Source of the DNA: Chitinophaga sedimenti
Lineage (GTDB): Bacteria > Bacteroidota > Bacteroidia > Chitinophagales > Chitinophagaceae
DNA length: 64,000 nucleotides
Assembly (NCBI RefSeq): GCF_023156195.1
Contig: NZ_JAKUKA010000001.1
Coordinates: 4,030,001-4,094,000, forward strand
Reading direction: 5' to 3'
Positions within the stretch are counted from its first letter, which is position 1. The number at the start of each line of letters is the position of its first letter. The notes under the pieces were generated by a model, which worked only from the letters and a program-made list of their open reading frames with translations, did not search any database and was not told where the DNA came from. The position numbers and the translations under genes are program-made. Below are positions 10,572-19,742 of the stretch, piece after piece.

Positions 10572-10600
10572 GGCATGCTTGGCGATTTACCAAGCATGCC
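10572..10600. terminator. Convergent hairpin terminator
   Basis: A perfect 11-base stem (GGCATGCTTGG / CCAAGCATGCC) with a 7-base loop lies between the convergent genes ending at 10556 (plus) and 10615 (minus). The T-tract is weak on both strands, so it may act as a bidirectional terminator of modest strength. Confidence 0.55.
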
Positions 10601-10614
10601 AAGAATACAAAAAA

Positions 10615-10854
10615 TTAGAATTTCAATTGCCTATAAGAACCACCACCTAAATCCTCGTAAACATTGTAAATTGTTTGGTATTTACATGTTACTCCAGTTT
10701 CAGTGCACTGTGGCGCACTAGAAGTAATCGGCAGATAACCTTGATCAGGAACATAGTAAACATAATCTATGTTGTTTACTCTTGTGGTAGCAAATGCAGC
10801 AGCGGCAGCAACAACTAATGCTCCGGCGGCAAAGAAAAATTTAATCCTTTTCAT
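10615..10854 (-). CDS. DUF6520 family small secreted protein
   Basis: A 79-residue protein with a cleavable-looking signal peptide (MKRIKFFFAAGALVVAAAAA) and a mature region of about 55 residues rich in tyrosine, with two cysteines at 50 and 57 (QCTETGVTCKY) that could form a disulfide. Length, Ala-rich signal and Cys pair match the DUF6520 family of Bacteroidota, whose function is unknown. It sits convergent to the TlpA/DUF3738 gene and shares its strand with a MauE-like membrane protein upstream, both being types of thiol-redox protein. The frame is intact. Confidence 0.72.
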   Translation of the reverse strand: MKRIKFFFAAGALVVAAAAAFATTRVNNIDYVYYVPDQGYLPITSSAPQCTETGVTCKYQTIYNVYEDLGGGSYRQLKF

Positions 10855-11008
10855 GTTTGCTTATTTAGTAGTTAAAAAAACGCCTACTCTTTCTGAGGTT
10901 TTCGGCTCCGCCTCTATCTAATTGCAAAAAAGATCCCTTTTATAATCTTACCAAAACAGTCATCAAATGCACTTAACTTCTAATACTACTTCCCCAAACG
11001 TTTTAACC

Positions 11009-11436
11009 TCATATTTTTGCTACCTGTCTAAATTTCAATAAATGTAACCTCAATGCTGTTATTGATATACCAAAAAAAAAAATATTAAAAATCAGATGCT
11101 GCGGCCAAGAAAGATATCTAATCATCCCCCACAAGCGCAAGGCCAATATGAGTTAAACGACATTACGTATATAACATACAGCGTGAAGAAAGACATTAAA
11201 ACTACTGCACCTATCAATCCGACCCTGCGCCCCCTTTCCGAAATTATTAAAATAGCAAAAAGGATTTCTGACGCAGGTATTAAAATCGACAAAAAATATT
11301 TCCTAGGCTCCAGTATTGGCTGTCGTCCCAAATCCTCGACAAATGTTTCGTAGTAAATTATTTTATTCAACGCCACGTATATGAAGAGGAAAAAAATTAA
11401 AAAGCAACAGACTTCCAAAATATTTTTGCGTTTCAT
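11009..11436 (-). CDS. MauE/DoxX-like membrane protein (frameshifted)
   Basis: Inner-membrane protein of 142 residues after repair, with four hydrophobic segments (about 8-28, 48-67, 75-97 and 112-130). It carries the WPCACGG motif before the last segment, like MauE proteins, which are linked to maturation of disulfide-containing periplasmic proteins. The frame as given stops at 11122. Adding one G to the G5 run (C5 at 11126-11130 on the plus strand) continues it as GMIRYLSWPQHLIFNIFFF, the typical MauE-like C-terminus, to a TGA at 11009-11011. The last segment crosses an A11 run (11072-11082), so its exact length is uncertain. Neighbouring DUF6520 and TlpA-like genes fit a redox role. Confidence 0.7.
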
Positions 11437-11464
11437 AGTATTTTCTATTTTTCATCAATAACTT

Positions 11465-12908
11465 TTAAAAAACCTGCTTCATTGAAATATCTTTTTCAGC
11501 ATTCATCTCACAACTCACCCAAATCAGCAAATGCTGCGAAATCAGTATGGTAGCAAAAACAAGAACAATAAATACTGATACCTGATAACGCAAAACGACT
11601 GGGGCGGAAAAGATGCTAAAGAAAATATTTGCGAGTAGAAATATACAAAACAACCGTAGCCACTTACTCATCGCTCGTTCACCATCTTTCTTAAACACAA
11701 CATTTCCAAGCAGGGCAATAACAAACAATGTTACTGTAACTGAATAAAATATCGATGTATATTTCACAAAATAGAAGCTTCTAGAATAGTAGCGTAGTTT
11801 GGGGCTATTGTACTCAAAAAATGATTGTACAACTTTTGGTACAGAATCAGCCCCCATATTGTACTTACTTAAGAATTCGGCTGGCGGAACATATGACAAC
11901 AAAGCATTTTGTTTTAAGAAGTATCTAAAAAAATCTCCCGGATGGGACCGTATTAAATAGGACCCATAATCCGCATATACTAAACTATGATTTGCATATC
12001 TCTTAAAGTCTGGAGTAATTGTATCCATAGCAGCCGACTGTTTGAGATATCTCGGCAAAGGCCCCATCCACATATAATAAATCCCCAACATTGAATCTGG
12101 TCTACTCTTCAACTTATTCAACGAATCAAACTCCTTCCTCACCACCCTATCCAACTCCCTAAACCTCTCCGGCAAATTCTTCTCCGGAGGCAAATGCGAA
12201 TACATATACAACGCATTCGCCGCCAACTGCCACCCCCAAACGCCGACAACATCCTACGCCCCGTCAACTCCTTATACTTATTAGTCGTATGCCAAACAAC
12301 CCCACCAACCAAAAGCAGCGACAACGCAAACCCAGCAATACGAGTCCTCCACGAATACTTAGAAATAAAAAAACGCAACAAGAGAAACAAACGGATAATA
12401 CAACGCATTATGCCTTACCACAAAACACAACACCAACAACACCGCATGCGCCCAAATCAACCGCCGATCCGCCACATACAACATCCCGACAAGGCTACTC
12501 AACCACAATAAACTCAACCCCGTAAACAACGTATCTGCCGAAACATAATTACTCATAAACAACAACAGAGGATTAAACACCGCAAACGCCATCAAGATGT
12601 ATAACACCACCCGCCCCGGCTTCAAAAAATACATCAACGTAAATATGAAACAGAATATCGCCGCCTCCAGGAACAAATACTGAAACAACACCAGCGCCAG
12701 ATCCGAATGCGTAAATGCACTAAACACCCGCAAAAACTTCGAATACCCCACCGGCCACGTACTAATATCCACGGTTACTGATCGCCGCCCCTATGTATGA
12801 ATACGAATCCGGCATAAAGTTGGGATAGGGATACATGAACTTAAAAATCACAAACTGTGCAATCAGGAAAAACGCAGAGAGCCAAAGCAGTTTTTGTGAA
12901 GCGGCGTC
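11465..12908 (-). CDS. Polytopic membrane protein, GT-C/GT39-like (frameshifted)
   Basis: Multi-span membrane protein of about 480 residues after repair, with roughly 10 hydrophobic segments. An acidic loop motif after the first segment (YPNFMPDSYSYIG) and CFVVRHNALYYPF later resemble dolichyl-phosphate-mannose/ArnT-type GT-C glycosyltransferases, but no family is certain. Three indels break it: an extra C near 12769, an extra base in the A7 run at 12366-12372, and a missing G in the C5 run near 12233 (plus-strand bases). No good start codon precedes the first membrane segment; the frame opens at 12908. With one more base added near 12892 it reads in frame from the FAD oxidoreductase upstream. 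Base composition changes sharply inside the gene near 12115. Confidence 0.6.
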
Positions 12909-14580
12909 TTAAAAACAAACGACGAAAACGTATCATAAACAGGCTGCGAGACAACTTCGGAAGATTTCTCCTCATGATACTCCTGCTCCGTATTAATCTC
13001 CCACAAATTCTCCTTCGACGTAATCCCAAGTATCACATTATCCACCGCCACCATCGCCGTCAGCATACTATGATCGGTGTTATTATATTTATGCATGCCG
13101 TTACGGCCCACCAAAAACAGGTTGCCAAACTGGCTCACATAATCTTTCACCACATCGAACCGGTCGTAAGTGCCGAAGTAGGCAGGATATGTTTTTTCCA
13201 TCCGCTGTACTGTTATATCCAGCACATCTTCCGCACTTGCCAGTCCGATTTTTTCCAATTCCCGTATAGCTAGTTGTTTAATGGCTTCGTTGTGTTGCTG
13301 CCAGAAGTCGTCTGTTTTATTACAGAAGTATTCCAGGCCAATCCAGGTAGTGGTCGGGTCGTTCACCATGTACGGGCCCCAGTTGTTGTAAATCTGGATG
13401 CGGCCCACTTTCACGCCCTTGTCCTGGATGTAGATCCAGCTGTCTTTCAGCTTCTCCGGCGGCATGCTCATTTTTTGAGCAGCACACCCACGTTCACGAA
13501 ATCGCGGTACATTAAACCGGCTGCTACTTCCTGAACATCTGCTGGTACTTTCGAGGAGTCCATGCCGGCTACCAGTTCCTGCACCGGCATAGTGGAGAAG
13601 AAGTAATCGCCCTTCCAACTGCTGGCCAGGCCGCTTTCGCTGTTAACGGTAACCACTGTTGTGATGTCGTTATCGGTGGCATAAATCTTTTGAACATCTT
13701 CATAATGGTAGATCTGTCCACCCATCTCTTTCACCTGGCGGGCTACTTCTTCCCACATTTGACCGGCTCCCATTGCGGGGTAGAGAAACTGTTCTATCAG
13801 GCTGGTTTCGGTCCCTTTCTGGCCGATTTCGCTTTTTTTAGTTTTGTTCACGATGGCTTTCACCGCGTGCTGTATCGCCTTACTGATCGATACGCCTTTA
13901 ATTCTTTGGGCGCCCCACTCCGCTGAGATTTTTTCGCAGGATATGCCCCATACCTTTTCGGTATAGTCTTTAAAAAATGTCAGGTACAACTCCCGGCCAA
14001 AACGGTTGATTAAAAAGTCCTGTAAACTCGCTTCGTTTTTGATCGGGAACAAACGGGCGCGCAGGTACGAAAACATGATCTTCGTAGTACGCCATGCACC
14101 CAGTTTGGCGAGTGTGTCTATAGATAATTGTATCGGGTAGGTAAAAAATCTTCTTAAGAAGTAAATACGCGTCAGCCGTTCTATCACCAGCATCATTTTG
14201 CTTTTGTCCTCACCAGCTGCGCTGCCACCGGGTATTTCCCGGGTTTTATTTTGATAAGATATATTGATATTATCTTCTGTTTTTTCCAGCGGCATCATCT
14301 TCATCCACCATTCCATTACTCTATCGCTCTTGGAAAAAAACCGGTGCGGCCCCATATCCATGCGGTTCCCTTTGTAGTTCACCGTTTTGGAAATACCACC
14401 AATGTCGCCGGATTTCTCCAGGATCACGGGTATAATATCTGTACGTGTTAAAAGTTCATACGCGGCAGTTAATCCGGCCGGGCCGGCGCCTATGATAATC
14501 GCTGTTCTTTTATTGGGCACGCCGGTACCACCGGGCATGACGGGGCTTTCTGCAAGTGTTCCTAAACCTGGCATAATCAT
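12863..14580 (-). CDS. FAD-dependent oxidoreductase, amine-oxidase/UDP-galactopyranose mutase-like (frameshifted)
   Basis: Flavoprotein with an N-terminal Rossmann dinucleotide-binding motif (AIIIGAGPAGLTAAYELL) followed by LEKSGDIGGISKT and GPHRFFSKSD, as in amine-oxidase-like and UDP-galactopyranose-mutase-like proteins that act on sugar nucleotides or lipid-linked substrates. One missing A in the run near 13471-13476 splits it; repair gives VLLKKMSMPPEKLKDSW. The conserved end LVGRNGMHKYNNTDHSM...NTEQEYHEE is reached near 12965; the remaining frame to 12863 may belong to the next gene. The start is uncertain: ATG at 14580, ATG at 14538 and GTG at 14520 are all possible. The glycosyltransferase-like neighbour suggests a cell-envelope glycan role. 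Confidence 0.8.
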
Positions 14581-14870
14581 GGGCTTGATGGATAAACAAA
14601 TAGATTCCCTGTGCGCCAAGTGGCGTCACGTGTGAGCTGGATCAACAGATGCTTTCCTTTCTTTGGATTTGGCTACTTGTGTCTTGTCTTGCTGGCTAAA
14701 TTATTCGACGATACTTTTCCTGGGTATGAGTGACAAAAAGAACATGGGAGTCAGTTTATAGTTAACAACTCGTCGTGCGTTTCATAGCAATCAACAATAC
14801 AAAGATGCGGCAAGTAAATCATTTCTTATGAAGACAAACGGGGCAATAGTGTGTACTTTCAGCTCAATTT

Positions 14871-15857
14871 TTATATCCCTAACCACATGGCCCTGAACTC
14901 ACCCGGGGTTTTGCTGTACATCCGCTTAAACGCCCTGCTGAAGCCACTTCTGTCACTATAACCCAGTTCGTCGGCCACGTCATCTACCGTCAGTTTTCGC
15001 TCTTTCAGCAGGTTCCCTGCTTTCAGCATGCACTGGCGGTCTACGAAGCCGGGTAAGGTTACGCCCTGCAGTGTTTTAAACTTGCGTTTAAGGGTGCTTT
15101 CGCTCATATTATAATGCTTCGCAAACCACGCAATGGTATGTTTGCCGGCATTGGGATTATTGATGATTTCCTGGCGGATGTTTTCGATGGTATCCTGGTA
15201 AACAGAAGCGGACAACTCAGGGGCATATTTAGGAGCATTCAAAGCGGTTTTATATCGGAACAGTAAACTGCCGATGGTGTTCAGCAACAGCGCTTCCAGG
15301 TAATCGCCCGTGGTTTGCGCGTTACGGATAATTTTGAGCAGGCGGTGTACGGACTTGTCCATCGCAACGGGCATTAACCGCATACCGGTTTTGCTCTGTG
15401 TCTCGTACATGTGCATCAGCTGTAACATTTCAGGGTGCTGCCCTACCTGCTCGGCAATGAGCAGCGGGTCCAGTTCAAAGTGCAGCGACTCGTAAGTGCC
15501 CGGTTCTAACTGCAGTCTGAACACTTCTGAGGGCACATAAAACATGCTGTAATGCAACGGCTCCATCTCCACGGTATGCAAACCATGTACGTTGCCCACC
15601 AACCTGCCGATAGTACCAAATTGCAGCGCTATGGAAGATTTGGGCAGTTGCAGGTAAACAGTGTCCGGGTGCTTCATCACGAAGCGGACAATCTTTACGC
15701 TGAACTGGTCCGTTACAAATGTTTGTAATAACGCGTGGCCGGAACTGAGTTTTAAACAAGCAGCATTCATCCAGCAGCTACGCGAACTTTCAAACCAGGC
15801 CGGGATTGGCGCAATCTCCGCCGGCACGGATAAATCGGGATTACAGAACAATTTCAT
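14871..15857 (-). CDS. AraC family transcriptional regulator
   Basis: Intact 328-residue regulator. The start at 15857 (MKLFCNPDLSVPAE) is preferred to the ATG at 15932. The N-terminal two-thirds is a sensor-like domain with LEPGTYESLHFELDP. The C-terminal 100 residues form the AraC double helix-turn-helix, with HTIAWFAKHYNMSESTLKRK (first) and VDDVADELGYSDRSGFSRAF (second) and the closing KRMYSKTPGEFRAMW. It stands alone between the FAD oxidoreductase gene and the double DUF1080 gene, all on the minus strand, so its targets are not evident. The sensor part resembles the partial gene at the left edge of the window. Confidence 0.92.
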   Translation of the reverse strand: MKLFCNPDLSVPAEIAPIPAWFESSRSCWMNAACLKLSSGHALLQTFVTDQFSVKIVRFVMKHPDTVYLQLPKSSIALQFGTIGRLVGNVHGLHTVEMEPLHYSMFYVPSEVFRLQLEPGTYESLHFELDPLLIAEQVGQHPEMLQLMHMYETQSKTGMRLMPVAMDKSVHRLLKIIRNAQTTGDYLEALLLNTIGSLLFRYKTALNAPKYAPELSASVYQDTIENIRQEIINNPNAGKHTIAWFAKHYNMSESTLKRKFKTLQGVTLPGFVDRQCMLKAGNLLKERKLTVDDVADELGYSDRSGFSRAFKRMYSKTPGEFRAMWLGI

Positions 15858-16031
15858 ATGAGGGCTATTTAGACGAAATGAAATAAAATCTTTGTCTGTA
15901 GCCAGTTTGCAAGTACACCTGAGTAGATCCAATACGCTAAATTAATACGCACGACTGTTTTATCTCAGCGGAGCGTATGAATTTCAAGCTGTTACTACTC
16001 CGCAGTGGAGGGATGGGAAGGGGTAAAGAAA

Positions 16032-16051
16032 CATCCCGAAGAATCGGGATG
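16032..16051 (-). terminator. Terminator of the double DUF1080 gene
   Basis: A perfect 8-base stem (CATCCCGA / TCGGGATG) with a 4-base loop. On the minus strand it is followed by TTTCTTTACC, 37 bases after the stop of the gene ending at 16088. The same hairpin type is common as a terminator in this phylum. Confidence 0.6.
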
Positions 16052-16087
16052 ACTTGAAAAACAGTGAACAATGAAATAGTTAGATCA

Positions 16088-17446
16088 CTATTTCAAACTC
16101 TTTATTTTAATGCTTTTATAACTAACGTTGTCTCCATGGTCTTGCAGCAAAATGTGTCCTTCTTTAGCCACTCCAAAGGTATCTAACCATTTGGCGTATT
16201 TGCTGCGTGCCACCAGCGCTTTATAAATATTATCGCCGCGGGTATAGCTAACCACTTTATGGCCGTTCAGCCAGTGCTCCACACGGTTGTCAGGATATAC
16301 TACTACCCTGCCATGATTCCATTCGCCGATCTTTTTGTGAGAGTTAGTGAATTTATATGCCGGAATCAGGTCGTAAAGTGACCCGAGGGTTCGGTTTCCT
16401 GCTGCTCCAAGTTTGGCGTCCGGGTGTTTATCGTTGTCGAGTATCTGAAATTCAAGGCCTATCGCAGATCCGGTATTCTTCTCGCTTTCCGTCACAAAAT
16501 ATTTTACGCCACTGTTGGCGCCATCAGTCAATTTGAAATCAAACTCCGGGTCAAACGCACCGAACTGTTCGTCGGTCACAATATCGCCACCGTTCGTGGA
16601 CTCTGCGCCGCCCGAAGATAATACATTAAGCGTTCCATCTTTAATTTCCCAGCCTTTTTCTGGAAATTTATCTTTGTAAGCCCCTCTCCATCCGCGGTTC
16701 GTGCTGCCGTCCCACAGCAGGCGGTATCCGTTCAACTTTTCTTGTGCTGAAATATTGTTAGCGATATTGTTCACCACGTAAATGGAATCGTACGGCGCAT
16801 ACTGGCTTGCAGCAGGTTTTTCCATAATACGTACATTTCTCCAACGGATGGTTTTACCCGCATCTTCCGCTTTACCGATAGAGTGCACCTGCAGGGCAAT
16901 AAAGCCGGTAGGCAGCGAGGTATCCACCACGTGACCAGCCGGTACGCCATTAATAAAGGTGCGGATCTCCGAACCACGGCACTCGATACGGTATTTGTTC
17001 CAGTCGGCTTTCTTGTAAGCGCGCTGTGCCACAGGGTTTAGGTCCAGCGGGTACAGCCAGCCACGGCGGCCTTCTTCGTAAATGCCCCCGCTCCAGCGGC
17101 GGTCAGATGGGTCAATTTCCATCTGGTAACCGAATACGCGGCCGTTCTGGTACTCCGGCCAGCTCTGGCTGCGGAACTGGATGCCCGAGTTCAGGTCCTG
17201 GTCCAGTTTGTACTCCAGCTCCAGGATAAAATCGCCGTAGTTCTTCTCCGTCGCCAGGAAGGAATTAGGCGTTTTGTCGACCGTAGTGCCGATAATTTCA
17301 TTGTTTTTAACGGTATAGGTGGCTTTGCCGCCCAGCTGTTTCCAGCCTTTCAGATCTTTGCCGTTAAACAGCTGCTGCCATTTGCCCTGGCCGGATGCGA
17401 AGCCAATGCTGAGCAACGCTGCGCCTAAAAGAATTGTCTTTTTCAT
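16088..17446 (-). CDS. Secreted protein with two DUF1080 (3-keto-disaccharide hydrolase) domains
   Basis: Exported protein of 452 residues with signal peptide MKKTILLGAALLSIGFASG. The start at 17446 is chosen because the upstream extension to 17680 is not protein-like. Two concanavalin-type DUF1080 domains follow: about 22-210 (WQQLFNGKDLKGWKQLGG, FILELEYKLDQDLNSGIQFR) and 238-450 (YRLLWDGSTNRGWRG, FDFKLTDGANSGVKYFV). Each keeps the NSG motif and the closing NVRI or SIKI strand of the family. DUF1080 proteins hydrolyse 3-keto-glycosides in characterised cases. A divergent DJ-1/PfpI gene shares the upstream region, which holds two operator-like palindromes. Confidence 0.88.
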   Translation of the reverse strand: MKKTILLGAALLSIGFASGQGKWQQLFNGKDLKGWKQLGGKATYTVKNNEIIGTTVDKTPNSFLATEKNYGDFILELEYKLDQDLNSGIQFRSQSWPEYQNGRVFGYQMEIDPSDRRWSGGIYEEGRRGWLYPLDLNPVAQRAYKKADWNKYRIECRGSEIRTFINGVPAGHVVDTSLPTGFIALQVHSIGKAEDAGKTIRWRNVRIMEKPAASQYAPYDSIYVVNNIANNISAQEKLNGYRLLWDGSTNRGWRGAYKDKFPEKGWEIKDGTLNVLSSGGAESTNGGDIVTDEQFGAFDPEFDFKLTDGANSGVKYFVTESEKNTGSAIGLEFQILDNDKHPDAKLGAAGNRTLGSLYDLIPAYKFTNSHKKIGEWNHGRVVVYPDNRVEHWLNGHKVVSYTRGDNIYKALVARSKYAKWLDTFGVAKEGHILLQDHGDNVSYKSIKIKSLK

Positions 17447-17584
17447 ACGTAACTGCCTGCGCCGTCCAAACGGGCCTTTAGTGCGGCTGCAGATAATTTT
17501 TATCATTTTAGATAACCTGGAAATTGTTGGCAGTGCCCGTGTGCCCCTTTCTCTTTTATATGTTGATACTGTTGAGTTTATTTC

Positions 17585-17637
17585 GCGGAATGATACGTTT
17601 CCGCAACGAATATAGGTCAATTTGCAATCGTTTGCAA
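17585..17637. promoter_or_regulatory. Two operator-like inverted repeats in the DUF1080/DJ-1 divergent region
   Basis: Site 1, 17585-17604, is GCGGAA-N8-TTCCGC. Site 2, 17622-17637, is TTGCAATCGTTTGCAA, a near-perfect palindrome centred on CG like LacI/GalR-family operators (TTGCAA-NCGN-TTGCAA). They lie between a minus-strand start at 17446 and a plus-strand start at 17703, so they could control either gene. No LacI-family gene is in the window; site identity is inferred from symmetry only. Confidence 0.4.
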
Positions 17638-17702
17638 TACCGGTCATCACAAGTAAAGTTTCATTACCTTCAAGGATCATTTAACCCTAAATTTTATTCC
17701 CC

Positions 17703-18283
17703 ATGGCACAAAAGAAGATACTGTTCCTGACAGGTGATTATGCCGAAGATTATGAAACAATGGTCCCTTTCCAGATGTTGCAGATGGTAGGGCACGTTGT
17801 GCATGCAGTTTGTCCCGGCAAAGCCGCCGGCGAAAAGGTGATCACCGCCATTCATGATTTTGAGGGAGAGCAGACCTACAGCGAAAAGCGCGGTCATTAT
17901 TTTGTACTGAACACGAGTTTTTCAGACGTGCAGTTTTCGGAGTACGACGCCCTGGTGCTTACCGGCGGCCGCGCCCCGAATACCTCCGCCTCGATCACAA
18001 GGTGCTGGAGATGACACGGCACTTCGCCCATCATAACAAGCCCATCGCGGCCATTTGCCACGGTATCCAGATCCTCACCGCGGCCGATGTAGTGCGTGGG
18101 CGCAAGCTGACCGCTTATCCCGCGGTGGCGCCCGAGGTAACCATGGCGGGCGGGCATTATGAATCGGTGAATGTATATGAAGCGGTAACGGACGGCAACC
18201 TGGTAACGGCGCCAGCATGGCCGGCGCATCCGTTATGGATGGCAGCGTTTTTGAAGGTGCTGGGAACGGAGATTACTTTGTAA
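17703..18283 (+). CDS. DJ-1/PfpI family protein (frameshifted)
   Basis: Protein of 193 residues after repair, belonging to the PfpI/YhbO branch of the DJ-1 superfamily (putative deglycase, glyoxalase or protease-like stress proteins). It has the N-terminal KKILFLTGDYAEDYE strand with the conserved Glu, LVLTGGRAPEYLR, and the catalytic nucleophile elbow AAICHG (Cys). One C is missing from the C4 run near 17975-17978; repair turns APNTSAS into APEYLRLDHKVLEM and joins both halves. It is divergent from the double DUF1080 gene. The exact substrate cannot be told from sequence. Confidence 0.88.
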
Positions 18284-18351
18284 TAACGGCAATGCAAAGC
18301 GCGCACACGAGGGTTGCTTCGCCAGCGCGTCGCAATGACGTAATAGAAGGA

Positions 18352-19720
18352 CTATTCCCCCATCAACGCCCGCCAAATCACATCATACACCTGCGTTGCC
18401 TCCACCTCCCGATCCCCCGTACTCCGCGGCGTAATCAGTACAGGATGGAACTGCGCAGGTGTACCCACGCTCCCGTGTGAACCTTTTATCAAAGTAGCGT
18501 CCAGCGGAATTACGTTCATCAGGTAACGGAAGCCGAGTTTTTTTTTAATAATTTGAAGCCCGCTTTCAGTTTCACCAGCGGATCGGCCGGGTTCATGAAC
18601 ATCTCCACCGGGTCGTAACCAGGTTTGCGGTGTATGTCTACGATGCGCGCGAAGTCCGGTGCGCGGGCATCATCTAACCAATAGTAATAGGTAAACCAAC
18701 TTTGCTGATCGGCGATGAGTACAAAGTCGCCCGAACGGCGATGATGGATGTGGTGTTTGCGTTTGCCCTCCCGGTCCAGTACCTCCGCAACGCCCGGCAC
18801 GTTTTCTAGAATGCTGCGCACCTTTTTGCACACCGACGGATCATTCACGTACACATGCGACACTGGTGATCGCTCACCGCGAAAGCCTTGGAGGCGCCGG
18901 CATCCAGCAATTCGGTGCCACGTTCTTCGCGCACAGCTATCAGTCCCTCCTGCCGCAGGATGCGGTTGATGTGGATAGGCTGACTCACATCTGTAATACC
19001 ATATTCAGAAAGGAAAATAATCTGTGCGCCTTGTCCCTCGTAGTACTCCACGAGTTGTTTGCACACCCCATCTACTTCTCCCAATTCTTTACTGATTTTG
19101 GTAAAGTCGTTCCCGAATTTCTGCAGGCAGTAATCCAGGTGCGGCAGGTAAATTAGCGTTAATGTCGGGTTGTAGAGTTTATCGGTTTCAATGGATGCAT
19201 CCGCAATCCATTGGGTAGATTTTATATTGGCGCCCGGTCCCCAGAACTGGAACAACGGGAACGTGCCGAGCTTCTCCTGCAAATGATCGCGTAACGATGC
19301 GGGATGCGCGTAACAGTCGGGCGCCTTGCGGCCATCGGACAGGTATTGCGGACGCGGCGTTACGGAGTAATCGGCAGAAGAATACATATTGTACCACCAG
19401 AACATTTTGCTTACCGTAAAGGTCGGATCCATGCGACGCGCGCGGTCCCAGATCTTTTCAGACTGCACCAGGTGGTTCGATTGTTTCCAGAATTTGATTT
19501 CGGCGTCTTCATGATCGTACCAGCCGTTGCCCACGATGCCGTGTTCGGCCGGCCACTCGCCGGTGATGTAAGTACTTTGTACGGCGGTAGTAACGGCCGG
19601 CAGCATAGGTTGAATGGTGTTCAGATGGTGTTTCCGGACATACTGTTCAAGGAAAGGCGTGTGTTTGCCAATCAGCGAAGAAGATAATCCTACAACATCT
19701 ATAACTACAGTTTTTCTCAT
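18352..19720 (-). CDS. eboF: EboF, alkaline phosphatase/nucleotide pyrophosphatase-like protein (frameshifted)
   Basis: Last gene of the ebo cluster, 456 residues after repair. It belongs to the alkaline-phosphatase superfamily: an N-terminal metal-ligand segment VVIDVVGLSSSLIG, a nucleophile region around PAVTTAVQSTYITGEWPAEHG, and further metal ligands in SEYGITDV and VSDHQ. Two one-base losses break it: near 18862 (repair gives SDHQVSHVYVNDPSV) and in the T9 run at 18539-18547. The second repair adds the conserved tail GFRYLMNVIPLDATLIKG...HGS and moves the stop to 18352. It follows eboE by 22 bases. The biochemical role is unproved; Ebo proteins are implicated in moving a metabolite to the periplasm. 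Confidence 0.88.
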
Positions 19721-19742
19721 CGGATAGGCGCTTGCTACTAAA

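Noticed and set aside
18300..18351. Short interspersed repeat (GGGTTGCTTCGCC...CGCAATGACG)
   Set aside because: It resembles repeats common in many bacteria, but only one copy was seen in this window, so it cannot be supported here.
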